NCBI GenBank assembly: GCA_913009315.1
Contig: CAJVZA010000002.1
Location: 1 to 59,096 of the forward strand
Direction: 5' to 3'
Source of the DNA: an uncultured Hippea sp.
Lineage (GTDB): Bacteria; Campylobacterota_A; Desulfurellia; JAADFJ01
DNA: 59,096 nucleotides
Positions 51,808 to 59,096 of the stretch are shown here, piece after piece; position 1 is the first letter of the stretch, and each line of letters opens with the position of its first letter. Position numbers and translations under genes: made by a program. Below the pieces are notes generated by a model. That model saw only the letters and a list, made by a program, of their open reading frames with translations. It was not told the DNA's origin and searched no databases.

Positions 51808-52901
51808 CGGGGAAAAAAAGTGCTGCAAGCCATCTATCACTGCAAACCATTTTGAGCAAAGCTGTTTTAGATGGCGGATCTGACATTCATATAGTGGCAG
51901 GTCTACCGCCTATGGTACGTAAAATAGGCAGCCTGTCACGAATTGAGGGCTATGAGAAACTTATGCCACCTGATACTATGCACCTTTGCTATTCAGTTAT
52001 GACAGATGCGCAAAGGCATCAGTTTGAGTCTGAATTCGAACTTGATTTTTCCTTCGGCATATCGGGTCTTGCCCGTTTCAGAGGTAATATTTCGTATCAG
52101 CGCGGTTCGATAGCCGGAGCGTTTAGAACCATACCTACGGAAATTCCTCCATTCGAAAAGCTTGGAATACCGCAGGTGGTTCAAAATTTCGCAAACCTTC
52201 CAAAAGGGCTTGTGCTTATTACCGGACCAACCGGTTCAGGCAAAAGTACCACGCTTGCCGCATTAATAGATAGGATCAATCACACCAAGGATGCCCACAT
52301 TATTACCATAGAAGATCCTATAGAATTTATTTATTCTCATGACAGATGCGTTGTCAATCAGAGAGAAGTAGGAAGTGATACCTTTTCATTTGCGCAAGCA
52401 TTAAAGCATGCATTAAGGCAGGATCCCGATATCATTTTAATTGGAGAGATGAGAGATTTGGAAACGATTACAATGGCACTTAGAGCGGCTGAAACAGGAC
52501 ATCTTGTTTTTGCAACTCTGCATACCAATTCTGCAGCCCAAACGATCAACAGAATTATTGATACATTTCCTGCAAATGAACAATCTCAGGTAAGGAGTGA
52601 GCTTTCTCTGACACTTGAGGGCGTTGTGAGTCAAACCCTGCTAAAAACCCTCGACCAGACAAAAAGAGTGCTTGCTATGGAGATACTTATAATAAATAAT
52701 GCCATAAGAAATCTTATAAGAGAAGACAAAGTTCATCAGATATATGCCTCAATGCAGGTTGGTCAGACGAAATATAATATGATAACAATGAACCAATCTC
52801 TGTACAATCTGTATATCAAAAGAAAAGTTGATTATGAGCATATTTTTGAGGCTTCTACAAAAAGAGAGGAGCTTGAAAATATGATCAAAAGAAAAAGATG
52901 A
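51804..52901 (+). CDS. pilT: Type IV pilus retraction ATPase PilT
   Basis: 365 aa. SDIHIVAGLPPMVR, FRGNISYQRGSIAGAFR, Walker A GPTGSGKST, Asp box EDPIEF, Walker B DIILIGEMRDLETI and His box HLVFATLHT. No zinc site. The usual AIRNLIREDKVHQI helix is present. Retraction drives twitching and DNA uptake. It overlaps pilB by 4 nt. Confidence 0.95.
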   Translation: MTGKKSAASHLSLQTILSKAVLDGGSDIHIVAGLPPMVRKIGSLSRIEGYEKLMPPDTMHLCYSVMTDAQRHQFESEFELDFSFGISGLARFRGNISYQRGSIAGAFRTIPTEIPPFEKLGIPQVVQNFANLPKGLVLITGPTGSGKSTTLAALIDRINHTKDAHIITIEDPIEFIYSHDRCVVNQREVGSDTFSFAQALKHALRQDPDIILIGEMRDLETITMALRAAETGHLVFATLHTNSAAQTINRIIDTFPANEQSQVRSELSLTLEGVVSQTLLKTLDQTKRVLAMEILIINNAIRNLIREDKVHQIYASMQVGQTKYNMITMNQSLYNLYIKRKVDYEHIFEASTKREELENMIKRKR

Positions 52902-52941
52902 ACTGTGCAGTAAATTATAAACTAAAAAGCGGGGGGACAAT

Positions 52942-54147
52942 ATGACTGTTTATATATGGGAAGGAAGAAATAGAGCAGGTAATAAAAAGTCCGGAGAAAT
53001 TGCAGCAGAAAACAAGCAGAATGCCATAGAAAGACTTACCGGAGACGGGATTTTTGTCAAAAGTATAAAAGCAAAAGGCATTGAAATCAATCTAAGACTT
53101 TTTAAAAAAAAGATCAAAGAAAAAGATGTAGCAATTTTTACAAAAGGATTTTCCGTTATGATAGGTTCAGGTCTGCCGATTTTAGATAGTCTGGACATAC
53201 TTGCCGACCAGGAAAGGAACCCTGAATTTAAGAAGATTATAAAAGACGTGTATTCAAAGGTAGAAGGAGGATCTACTCTAACATTTGCTCTTTCAGGGCA
53301 TAAAGGAGTTTTCTCTGAACTTTATGTAAACTTGGTTGATTCCGGTGAAAAAAGCGGAACACTGGATGAGGTTACCAAACGACTCTCGGCATATCTTGAG
53401 AAAATGATAGCATTGAAACGAAAAATAAGAGGTGCTATGATATATCCAACAATGGTTAGTGCGGTTGCTGCCGGAGTTGTAGCATTAATATTAATCGTCG
53501 TTATTCCGTCGTTTGCATCGTTATATCAAAGCGCAGGGATGCTGCTTCCGCTTCCAACGCGAATTGTTGTTAATATAAGCGAAGCTTTGAGATCGTATTT
53601 TCTTTATATAATCGGAATAGCTGCGGCAATCTTTTTTTTATTCAAATATTTATATAAAAAGAGTTATAAGTTGCGAAAGGCGATTGATAAAGGGCTGCTT
53701 AATATTCCGATTTTTGGAATGCTGATTAAAAAGGCATCCATAGCGAGATTTACCAGAACGCTCGGATCTTTGATGAAAAGCGGTGTAGCCATACTTGAGG
53801 GCTTTGATATAATAGCCAAAACCGCAGGCAATATTATAATAGAAGAAAATCTATTGTCGATAAAAGATGATGTAGCTAACGGATCTTCCGTGGCGGAGCC
53901 GCTGCGAAAATCGGAACTTTTTCCACCTATGGTAAGCCATATGGTTTCCGTTGGTGAGAAAACCGGTAAATTAGATGAGATGTTGGAAAAAACAGCCGAT
54001 TACTATGAGGCAGAGGTGGATGATACTGTAAACAATCTTTCTACACTTATAGAACCGATTATCATTGTTATTTTAGGTGTTATAATAGGATTTATTGTAA
54101 TTGCAATGTATCTACCGATCTTTAGGCTTGGAACGGTTATTAAATAA
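52942..54147 (+). CDS. pilC: Type IV pilus inner-membrane platform PilC
   Basis: 401 aa. Two T2SSF domains (res ~65-190 and ~270-395) with three membrane helices (~165, ~218, ~372). FTKGFSVMIGSGLPILDSLD and FTRTLGSLMKSGVAILEGFD are the paired family motifs. It starts 40 bp after pilT with GGGGG near the ATG. It is the last gene of the 25-kb plus-strand cluster. Confidence 0.95.
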   Translation: MTVYIWEGRNRAGNKKSGEIAAENKQNAIERLTGDGIFVKSIKAKGIEINLRLFKKKIKEKDVAIFTKGFSVMIGSGLPILDSLDILADQERNPEFKKIIKDVYSKVEGGSTLTFALSGHKGVFSELYVNLVDSGEKSGTLDEVTKRLSAYLEKMIALKRKIRGAMIYPTMVSAVAAGVVALILIVVIPSFASLYQSAGMLLPLPTRIVVNISEALRSYFLYIIGIAAAIFFLFKYLYKKSYKLRKAIDKGLLNIPIFGMLIKKASIARFTRTLGSLMKSGVAILEGFDIIAKTAGNIIIEENLLSIKDDVANGSSVAEPLRKSELFPPMVSHMVSVGEKTGKLDEMLEKTADYYEAEVDDTVNNLSTLIEPIIIVILGVIIGFIVIAMYLPIFRLGTVIK

Positions 54148-54155
54148 TGAGACCA

Positions 54156-54185
54156 TTTCATTAATAGAATATTCTATTAATGAAA
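54156..54185. promoter_or_regulatory. Perfect 30-bp palindrome (possible operator)
   Basis: TTTCATTAATAGAAT followed by its exact reverse complement, 8 bp after the pilC stop and ~190 bp before marR. It has no T-run, so it is not a standard terminator. It could be a binding site for a dimeric regulator such as the MarR protein (inference). Confidence 0.4.
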
Positions 54186-54258
54186 AAGGCCATGCAGCTT
54201 GACATAACTTTTATTTAAGCTATTCTATATTAAACTATTAGCTACCTCATGATTATAT

Positions 54259-54285
54259 TATCTATGCTATCTATGCTATCTATGC
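54259..54285 (+). repeat. Three tandem 9-bp repeats
   Basis: TATCTATGC repeated three times exactly, in the marR upstream region. Copy number may vary between strains. Confidence 0.8.
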
Positions 54286-54371
54286 GACCGACAAAGCAAT
54301 GTTAATATCGTAAAAGAAGGATACTTATGCGTAATATTTAATCGTTGCACTAAATTATGTTTGGAGAAAAG

Positions 54372-54854
54372 ATGGGAACTCATTACAGAGGAAGCAGGCA
54401 TGAAATCAATGTCCTTAATGCTTATATAAAGCTTATGAGGGCGGCGAATTCTATTACCGGAAGATTGGCAAAGGGTCTTAAACCTACCAGTCTGACAATG
54501 ACACAATTCAGCATATTGGAGACACTTTATCATTTAGGTCCCATGAATCAGCGCACACTTGGAGCAAAGGTTTTAAAGAGCAGCGGAAACATAACACTTG
54601 TGGTTGATAACCTTGAAAAAAGCGGGCTTGTAAAACGGGTACGCTCCAGATCTGACAGACGCTTTATAACTGTTTCTTTAACAAAAAAAGGCAAAGAGAC
54701 CATATCGGAGATTTTTCCGGATTATCTGTTTTTGATTGTTAATGAAATGGAAGTTATTGATGATAATGAGCTTAAAACGCTGGAGAACCTTTGCAAAATT
54801 TTAGGATTGCATAAAAGAGAGAACGACAAGTTAATTCTTGAAAAATCCTATTGA
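54372..54854 (+). CDS. MarR-family transcriptional regulator
   Basis: 160 aa from ATG 54372 with GGAG 5 nt upstream; an ATG at 54357 lacks one. Winged HTH: LTMTQFSILETLYHLGPMNQ, RTLGAKVLKSSGNITLVVDN (recognition helix) and the wing RSRSDRRFITVSLTKKG with the conserved DRR. The start MGTHYRG is shared by a deltaproteobacterial MarR subgroup. Its target is unknown. The 30-bp palindrome and tandem repeats upstream are candidate sites for autoregulation. Confidence 0.9.
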   Translation: MGTHYRGSRHEINVLNAYIKLMRAANSITGRLAKGLKPTSLTMTQFSILETLYHLGPMNQRTLGAKVLKSSGNITLVVDNLEKSGLVKRVRSRSDRRFITVSLTKKGKETISEIFPDYLFLIVNEMEVIDDNELKTLENLCKILGLHKRENDKLILEKSY

Positions 54855-54878
54855 CATGCAATCTTTTTTTGTGATAAT
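54851..54878 (+). promoter_or_regulatory. Promoter of the tRNA-Thr gene
   Basis: TTGACA (54851-54856, overlapping the marR stop), 16-bp spacer, GATAAT (54873-54878); predicted start just before the tRNA. Confidence 0.7.
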
Positions 54879-54887
54879 TGCCAGGAT

Positions 54888-54963
54888 GCCGGCGTAGCTC
54901 AGTTGGTAGAGCAGCTGATTTGTAATCAGCAGGTCACTGGTCCGATTCCAGCCGCCGGCTCCA
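54888..54963 (+). tRNA. tRNA-Thr (anticodon TGT)
   Basis: 76 nt including encoded CCA. Acceptor GCCGGCG pairs with CGCCGGC, D stem GCTC/GAGC, anticodon stem GCTGA/TCAGC with loop TTTGTAA (anticodon TGT), T arm CTGG-TCCGATT-CCAG. All stems are intact. Confidence 0.97.
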
Positions 54964-55101
54964 GTTATTACTCATATTATTCACTACTGTGAGCATATTG
55001 TTGGTCAAATTTTGGCAATAACCCTGACATTACCTGTAATTTACGCCTTGACGAGATTAATTCGGACTCTCAAATCTAAACTTAGAATTAGTAGAGCTGT
55101 C

Positions 55102-56496
55102 CTATATAGCTTTATCTTTCAGATTTCTGACAAATGAAATAAAGGTTTCTATATCTTTTCTTCCGGTTGCTATTCCTACTGAGATTCTGGTTGCTCCTCT
55201 CATTTTATTTAGAAAGCTAATCATATCATGATAATCGCCGTTATCTCTGCTGGTGAAATAATTGGATAATTCTTCTGTTGTCAAACAATTATTTATTTCA
55301 TCGATTCCGGGGTTGCAGAAACAACCTGATCGAATTGAGATCAATTCGGCATTTGCTTTTTGTTCAATCTGCTCGAAAGGATAGAGGCTGCCGTTTTTAT
55401 CAAAGAAATTTACAATTACCGTTCCGCCGGTATTTTTTCTATCTTCGGGACCGAAAATTTTTACCACATTTACTTTCGAAGTATGCTTGATTTCCTTTAT
55501 CCTGGAAATCAGATAATTAATCAATCCGGTTATACGCTCGTTTATCTTTTCAATACCGATCGATTCAATATAATCCAGCCCTATTGTGACAGCTGGGATA
55601 TCTAAATAATTGATGGTGCCGTCTTCGAATCTTTCATGATTGTTTGCCAAATAATGATGTCTCGTTTGAACGGAAGCCAACGTAACTGTTCCTCCTGCAA
55701 ACCAGGGTTTGACAAGTTTGTTGAATTTTGATTTTTTGATCAAAAGACAGCCGACCCCCGTCGGATATCCGAATATTTTATAAAATGAGATAGAAACAAA
55801 ATCCGGTTTGATAATCGATAGATCAAGTTTTGAGGTTGGAACAAATGCTGCTGCATCCAGAAGCACATCCCACCCCAATTTCTGCGCCTTTTGTATCCAG
55901 TTTAAGTCATGCTTAACTCCCGACACATTGGATTGAGCAGGAAAAGCAAATAATTTGTTGGCATATTCCGATCTGTTTTTTAAAAGAGAATTTAATTTGT
56001 CGATATCGATACGAAGATCTTCATATTGAATCGGGCAGTATTCGAAGTAGCCGTTTTTGCCGGCGCAATATTCCCTTATTCCGTTTACTGAATTATGATT
56101 ATCAGTCAGCAGCAGCATAGCGCCTTTTTCATTAAACGGGTAACACTCTCCGATAATTTTTAAAGCGCCTGAGGCATTTTGAGTAAAAACGCAGAAGTAG
56201 TCATCAGCATTAAAAAAGTCAAGCACTTTCTTTCGGGAATCTTCAACTAATTTGGTAGATAATTGTGATGTAGGGTTCGTAGAGTGAGGATTTCCAAATA
56301 CATTTTCATTCAACAACTTATAATGCTTAGCCAATTGAGATTTAGCATATAAATTGCCGCCGGTGAAGTCCAGATAGGTATGTCCTTTTTCTATAACTCT
56401 GGCATATTCTTCTGCTATTAATTTATTAAAAAACTCATCATGAGGCAGTTCAGTTGAAGCAGTTCCGTTTATTTTTCTTTTTAAAGGTGTACTCAT
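55102..56496 (-). CDS. Class V aminotransferase, cysteine desulfurase / MOCOS-like
   Basis: 464 aa. PLP fold-type I. YLDFTGGNLYAKSQL, then FGNPHSTNPTSQ near residue 70, resemble the N-terminal domain of molybdenum-cofactor sulfurases more than IscS/NifS. D214 (VLLDAAAFVP) and PLP-Lys K240 (SISFYKIFGYPTGVG) are present. SIRSGCFCNPG supplies the catalytic Cys (C392 or C394). It lacks the MOSC domain of eukaryotic MOCOS. It likely mobilises sulfur from cysteine; the acceptor is unknown. It stands alone, flanked by repeats and tRNA-Thr. Confidence 0.85.
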   Translation of the reverse strand: MSTPLKRKINGTASTELPHDEFFNKLIAEEYARVIEKGHTYLDFTGGNLYAKSQLAKHYKLLNENVFGNPHSTNPTSQLSTKLVEDSRKKVLDFFNADDYFCVFTQNASGALKIIGECYPFNEKGAMLLLTDNHNSVNGIREYCAGKNGYFEYCPIQYEDLRIDIDKLNSLLKNRSEYANKLFAFPAQSNVSGVKHDLNWIQKAQKLGWDVLLDAAAFVPTSKLDLSIIKPDFVSISFYKIFGYPTGVGCLLIKKSKFNKLVKPWFAGGTVTLASVQTRHHYLANNHERFEDGTINYLDIPAVTIGLDYIESIGIEKINERITGLINYLISRIKEIKHTSKVNVVKIFGPEDRKNTGGTVIVNFFDKNGSLYPFEQIEQKANAELISIRSGCFCNPGIDEINNCLTTEELSNYFTSRDNGDYHDMISFLNKMRGATRISVGIATGRKDIETFISFVRNLKDKAI

Positions 56497-56700
56497 ATTT
56501 TCTGAATATACCTGTAATCTGTCCTTTATTCAAGCAGATGAGTCACGAAACTGTGTCTTAATCGTAATTTTGAAATAGCGGTTTCATTTGTTTCTGTGAT
56601 ATTTTTTTTGAATTAGCCGAATTGCATTCAGTTGGTATTTTCCATATTACCGTTTCTTATTTTTTCGTACATCGCATATAATCAACCGGCACAGATATGA

Positions 56701-56752
56701 TACCTGTGATACACTAAAGAAGCTGAGATTGCTTCGCTGCGCTCGCAATGAC
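56701..56752. repeat. Interspersed palindromic repeat, short copy
   Basis: ACCTGTGATACACTAAAGAA followed by GCTGAGATTGCTTCGCTGCG and CTCGCAATGAC: same family as at 4085-4350 and 57045-57197. Confidence 0.75.
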
Positions 56753-57005
56753 GTTCTTCTCTTTGTTTTAGTCCGCGTTGGGAAATCTGCGTTAATAAAA
56801 CCGGTATATTATGCGTGAATAAAAAATAATGTTTGAGCAGAAAATTGGAAGAAACCATAGTTTCAAACATAATCTATATTTATTGAACAACTCTGCAATC
56901 AGGTAAAATGCGAGTTTTATTTTTTTAGTATAATATGCCTGTTTTTAGCATATTTCACACAGCGGTGATTTTTTGCTTACTTTTTAATCAATCAAAAAGT
57001 AAGAA

Positions 57006-57197
57006 AGAATCTTCAAAGAATATAAAGCCCGAAGGGAAGCATACTGCCCTCAGAGTTACTCTTAATTTTCTATACGCTTCATCAGAAGATTTTCTTAACA
57101 TCTTTTCTCAAATGCGGAACAGAAGAAAAGAGAACACAGGCAGGATACCTGTGATACACTAAAGAAGCTGAGATTGCTTCGCTTCGCTCGCAATGAC
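57006..57197. repeat. Inverted copy of the 4.2-kb repeat
   Basis: The complement matches 4195-4353 and, beyond the ~104-bp insertion present there, 4458-4480 (GGGCTTTATATTCTTT). This copy appears to be the uninterrupted version. Confidence 0.78.
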
Positions 57198-57533
57198 TTT
57201 TTCTTTCTGTCACTGCAAGGCCGAAGCAGTCTCATTGCAGTGTTCCATATTAAAGTCAAGCGGTTTTGCAGCTTTCCTTTGAAACATTGATACCGAAAAC
57301 CGGACATAAACTGTTCATTTCTTTGCTTCTCATAGATTTTGCAGTAAACTCTCTGCAGGTTATCATCGTGGAAATGCAGGCTTTTAAGCCTAATGTTCCA
57401 TTCAACCTTTGGAGAGCAGAAGATGGGAACAGCATTGCGACCGGTTTTCTGAAACCAATGACAGAAATGTTCTTATTCATCTTTTGCTACTTCATATCAA
57501 ATAACAGTTTGATTTTGGATTGTCAAAGCCGGA

Positions 57534-57721
57534 TTACCTGATATGTCTAATATACGATGACAGTGGTGGCCTTTTTGTGAGAACTATATTTCTATATCTT
57601 CTCAATATTCTTCTTATCTGCCTATCTGTAATATTAAGCAGTCTTGCTACATCTTTAATCTTAATCTGTCCTGCATGCACTTCTTTAATAACCGACAATC
57701 TGTTAACCTTTTTTCACTCAT
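57534..57721 (-). pseudogene. Frameshifted N-terminal remnant of an ISNCY-like transposase
   Basis: From ATG 57721 the frame reads MSEKRLT, then after a +/-1 shift continues LSVIKEVHAGQIKIKDVARL and LNITDRQIRRILRRYR before a TAA at 57534. This is the typical first HTH of ISNCY/integrase-core transposases (L-x-V-I-x-x-V-x-x-G...L-x-I-S/T-x-R-Q-x-R-R). The catalytic domain is absent. Identity is by motif only. Confidence 0.5.
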
Positions 57722-57843
57722 GAATATATCCCCACTTCTACTCCTCTCTCCTTTTTACCGGCAGATAAGAATCTGCCAATTGAGAAGAGTAATATAAAGA
57801 AGCTGGCATTGCAGCTCTGCGCATACAGAATGCAGCAACTGTC

Positions 57844-57871
57844 TTGACAAGCAGCATAACAATCATATATT
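57844..57871 (+). promoter_or_regulatory. Promoter of the PAS-LytTR gene
   Basis: TTGACA (57844-57849), 16-bp spacer, TATATT (57866-57871), ~90 bp before the start codon. Confidence 0.55.
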
Positions 57872-57965
57872 AGTTAATATAGTTTACAATAAAGCATGTT
57901 GAAAAGTCACGCTGCAGGCAAAAGCTGATATTATTCTTTTTCATAAGATACAGCAAGTAAATATA

Positions 57966-58688
57966 ATGAAAGAAAAGAATTTAGAAAAATTCCTAAAAAA
58001 ATTAGACATTGCGTTTGTTTTTGTAGATAAGGAAATGAATCTTATCTATGCAAATCGTCATGCCATAAAAAGACTGTTTCATGATAAGCCCGGATTGTTT
58101 TATGGCAAAGACATTAGAATGATTCATAGCAAATACGCAAAAACTAAAATCAATCAAATTTATAAAAAATCAAATAAATGCCATTATAGCGATAGCGATT
58201 TACCATTTATTAAATTGATCAATGAAAAAGATAAGACCATTATGTATCTTGTAAAGATTGACAAAGCAATAGATAAAAGAAATGAATTTAGCGGATTTAT
58301 TCTATCCTTTTTTGACATTTCATCAGTTACAATTAACCATGTAACACAACAAATGGAAAAGATTCCGGTAATAGGCAAAAAGAATAGAATTGAACTTGTA
58401 GACATAAATAAGATTGTTTATATCCGTTCGGATAGAGGATGCAGTCTAATAAAAGATACGGAAAATAACTTATATAGAGTTAATCTGACGTTGAATAAAT
58501 TGGAAAACAGGCTTAGTTTAGACGGTTTTTTAAGAATTCACAGATGCTGTATTGTCGCACTAAAATATATAAAAAGTATAAAAAGGGTCAAAGACAATAC
58601 CTTTGCAGCGGAGCTTATTTTTAACCATGATTTGCTGCCGGTTAGCAGACGCCAGTATTACAAACTAAAAAAGATTTTTTCAGTTTAA
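57966..58688 (+). CDS. PAS-LytTR single-component regulator, RcoM-like
   Basis: 240 aa, soluble. Residues ~8-120 are a PAS domain (IAFVFVDKEMNLIYANRHA, FYGKDIRMIHSKYAKTKI, ILSFFDISSVTI). Residues ~132-240 are a LytTR DNA-binding domain (IPVIGKKNRIELVDINKIVY, FLRIHRCCIVALKYIKSI, LLPVSRRQYYKLKKIF). This layout and the segments IHSKYAKTKI and KIPVxxKNRIxLVDxxxIV resemble RcoM, a heme-PAS LytTR regulator that activates CO-oxidation genes. H54 falls where I recall the RcoM heme His; C72 may match its redox-sensitive Cys; a Met ligand is not clearly placed (M93 is a candidate). It has its own promoter and is followed 182 bp later by a nickel permease. Confidence 0.82.
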   Translation: MKEKNLEKFLKKLDIAFVFVDKEMNLIYANRHAIKRLFHDKPGLFYGKDIRMIHSKYAKTKINQIYKKSNKCHYSDSDLPFIKLINEKDKTIMYLVKIDKAIDKRNEFSGFILSFFDISSVTINHVTQQMEKIPVIGKKNRIELVDINKIVYIRSDRGCSLIKDTENNLYRVNLTLNKLENRLSLDGFLRIHRCCIVALKYIKSIKRVKDNTFAAELIFNHDLLPVSRRQYYKLKKIFSV

Positions 58689-58720
58689 TTTCCACTAAGA
58701 GCCAATATATTACCGCTTAT

Positions 58721-58764
58721 CTTTCAAAACAGACAATTCAAGCCTCAAAATATACATTTCAATA
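58721..58764 (+). promoter_or_regulatory. Candidate LytTR-binding direct repeats
   Basis: Four TCAA motifs at 58724, 58738, 58745 and 58759. They form two pairs at exactly 21-bp spacing (TTTCAAAA/CCTCAAAA and ATTCAAG/TTTCAAT), the two-turn direct-repeat geometry typical of LytTR sites. They end ~16 bp upstream of the -35 box, a place suited to activation. Confidence 0.4.
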
Positions 58765-58779
58765 TTATTTATTGCTCTA

Positions 58780-58807
58780 TTGACATCTCTTATATAATAA
58801 TTATATT
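58780..58807 (+). promoter_or_regulatory. Promoter of the nickel permease gene
   Basis: TTGACA (58780-58785), 16-bp spacer, TATATT (58802-58807), about 63 bp before the GTG start. Confidence 0.6.
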
Positions 58808-58870
58808 TTATTTAAAGTATTGTAACCTAACTAAATCTTACGTAATTATTTAGGGGGGAAATGATTTAAA

Positions 58871-59096
58871 GTGTTCAGCCTAAAGAAAAAAACATCAATC
58901 ATGATAAGTTTTCTTGTATTATTCAATCTAATCACATGGATATTGTTTTTTGCAATTACCAAATTTGACCCTTCACTTTTAGGCTTGGGTGCATTGGCAT
59001 ATTTCTTCGGTTTAAGGCATGCATTCGATGCAGATCATATAGCTGCAATAGATAATGTAACAAGAAAACTGAGGCAGGATAATCAGAAACCTGTTA
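58871..59096 (+). CDS. NiCoT-family nickel/cobalt permease (5' fragment)
   Basis: The first 75 codons are present; the gene runs off the right edge. GTG start at 58871, with a GGGGGG tract 12 nt upstream (spacing long). The first membrane helix spans ~10-29. The family signature is complete: LRHAFDADHIAAIDN with H50, D55 and H56 (HX4DH, the metal-selectivity site in helix II). These permeases import Ni2+ or Co2+ for urease, hydrogenase, CO dehydrogenase or B12. Which metal is used cannot be read from this fragment. Confidence 0.9.
   Translation, partial: MFSLKKKTSIMISFLVLFNLITWILFFAITKFDPSLLGLGALAYFFGLRHAFDADHIAAIDNVTRKLRQDNQKPV

Larger units (their letters stand above)
56497..57965. other. 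Repeat- and remnant-rich gap
   Basis: About 1.5 kb without an intact gene. It holds two copies of the palindromic repeat, a hairpin CTTACTTTTTAATCAATCAA continuing AAAGTAAG near 56979-57006, an unrecognised open stretch at ~57240-57480 (minus), a transposase N-terminal remnant and the promoter of the PAS-LytTR gene. Confidence 0.65.

Noticed and set aside
54259-54285. Possible CRISPR-like array
   Set aside because: Contiguous 9-bp tandem repeats without spacers; no cas genes in the window.
57256-57480. 74-codon minus-strand frame in the right-hand gap
   Set aside because: No ribosome site and no family recognised; a different frame of the same stretch is equally open, so it is more likely remnant DNA.

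Overview
This 59.1-kb window is chromosomal DNA from a Gram-negative bacterium of low-to-moderate GC. It carries outer-membrane and LPS genes (kdsB, heptose-7-P kinase, LptF-type permease), type IV pilus genes (PilY1-type tip protein, pilB/pilT/pilC, prepilin peptidase), Tat genes and an FtsEX-EnvC-CtpA-deacetylase envelope block. The fused cobA-hemD, the split transketolase, the short ArgA-type acetyltransferase, the YaaH acetate permease and the N-terminally extended FolP suggest a deltaproteobacterium (Desulfobacterota) or an allied deep-branching phylum. I cannot name a genus from sequence alone.

Layout. 1-3.8 kb (minus strand) is an accessory island: the 5' end of a pilY1-like gene, a small secreted protein with a near-identical signal peptide, hicBA-type modules (one truncated), two MNT-nucleotidyltransferase/HEPN pairs and a Uma2 nuclease. 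A conserved repeat lies at three of the gene junctions. 3.8-5.6 kb is almost gene-free and full of palindromic and direct repeats. 5.6-9.1 kb (plus) holds argA-like, lepA, lepB and pgsA. 9.1-11 kb (minus) holds a sigma-70 factor, a J-domain/TPR protein and DUF2062. A 266-bp MITE-like element abuts queC, followed by murJ. 13.5-18.9 kb (minus) runs HD-GYP regulator, tatB, tatC, pilD, lptF. 19-20.5 kb carries an acetate permease with a long leader and an XRE-cupin regulator. 20.6-28.8 kb (minus) is dprA, topA, ftsH, folP, recO, miaA. From 28.85 to 54.15 kb runs a plus-strand supercluster of about 25 tightly packed genes: glnD, PilZ, hldA, kdsB, coaBC, hisD, cobA-hemD, transketolase, ftsEX, envC, ctpA, deacetylase, tsaD, der, argF, argG, queF, tsaE, aroE, pilB, pilT, pilC. 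Then come marR, tRNA-Thr, a MOCOS-like cysteine desulfurase (minus), a second repeat-rich gap with a transposase remnant, and a PAS-LytTR regulator followed by a truncated nickel permease.

How the parts fit. Most of the window is housekeeping, and genes are commonly coupled by 4-nt stop/start overlaps. Type IV pilus assembly (pilB/T/C, pilD, PilY1) and c-di-GMP signalling (HD-GYP, PilZ, possible MshEN domain in PilB) probably interact. Arginine synthesis (argA-like, argF, argG), queuosine (queC, queF) and t6A/i6A tRNA modification (tsaD, tsaE, miaA) are spread across the clusters.

Most notable leads. (1) The last two genes: a PAS-LytTR regulator that resembles the heme/CO sensor RcoM, upstream of a NiCoT nickel permease whose promoter is preceded by TCAA motifs at 21-bp spacing; this could be CO-responsive nickel supply for CO dehydrogenase. 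(2) aroE and lptF both lack a canonical start codon for their conserved N termini, and both have an in-frame ATA overlapping the upstream stop, which suggests AUA initiation by coupling. (3) The repeat-separated toxin-antitoxin array. (4) An FtsE with degenerate ATPase motifs. (5) A MITE whose terminal repeat ends next to the queC start codon.
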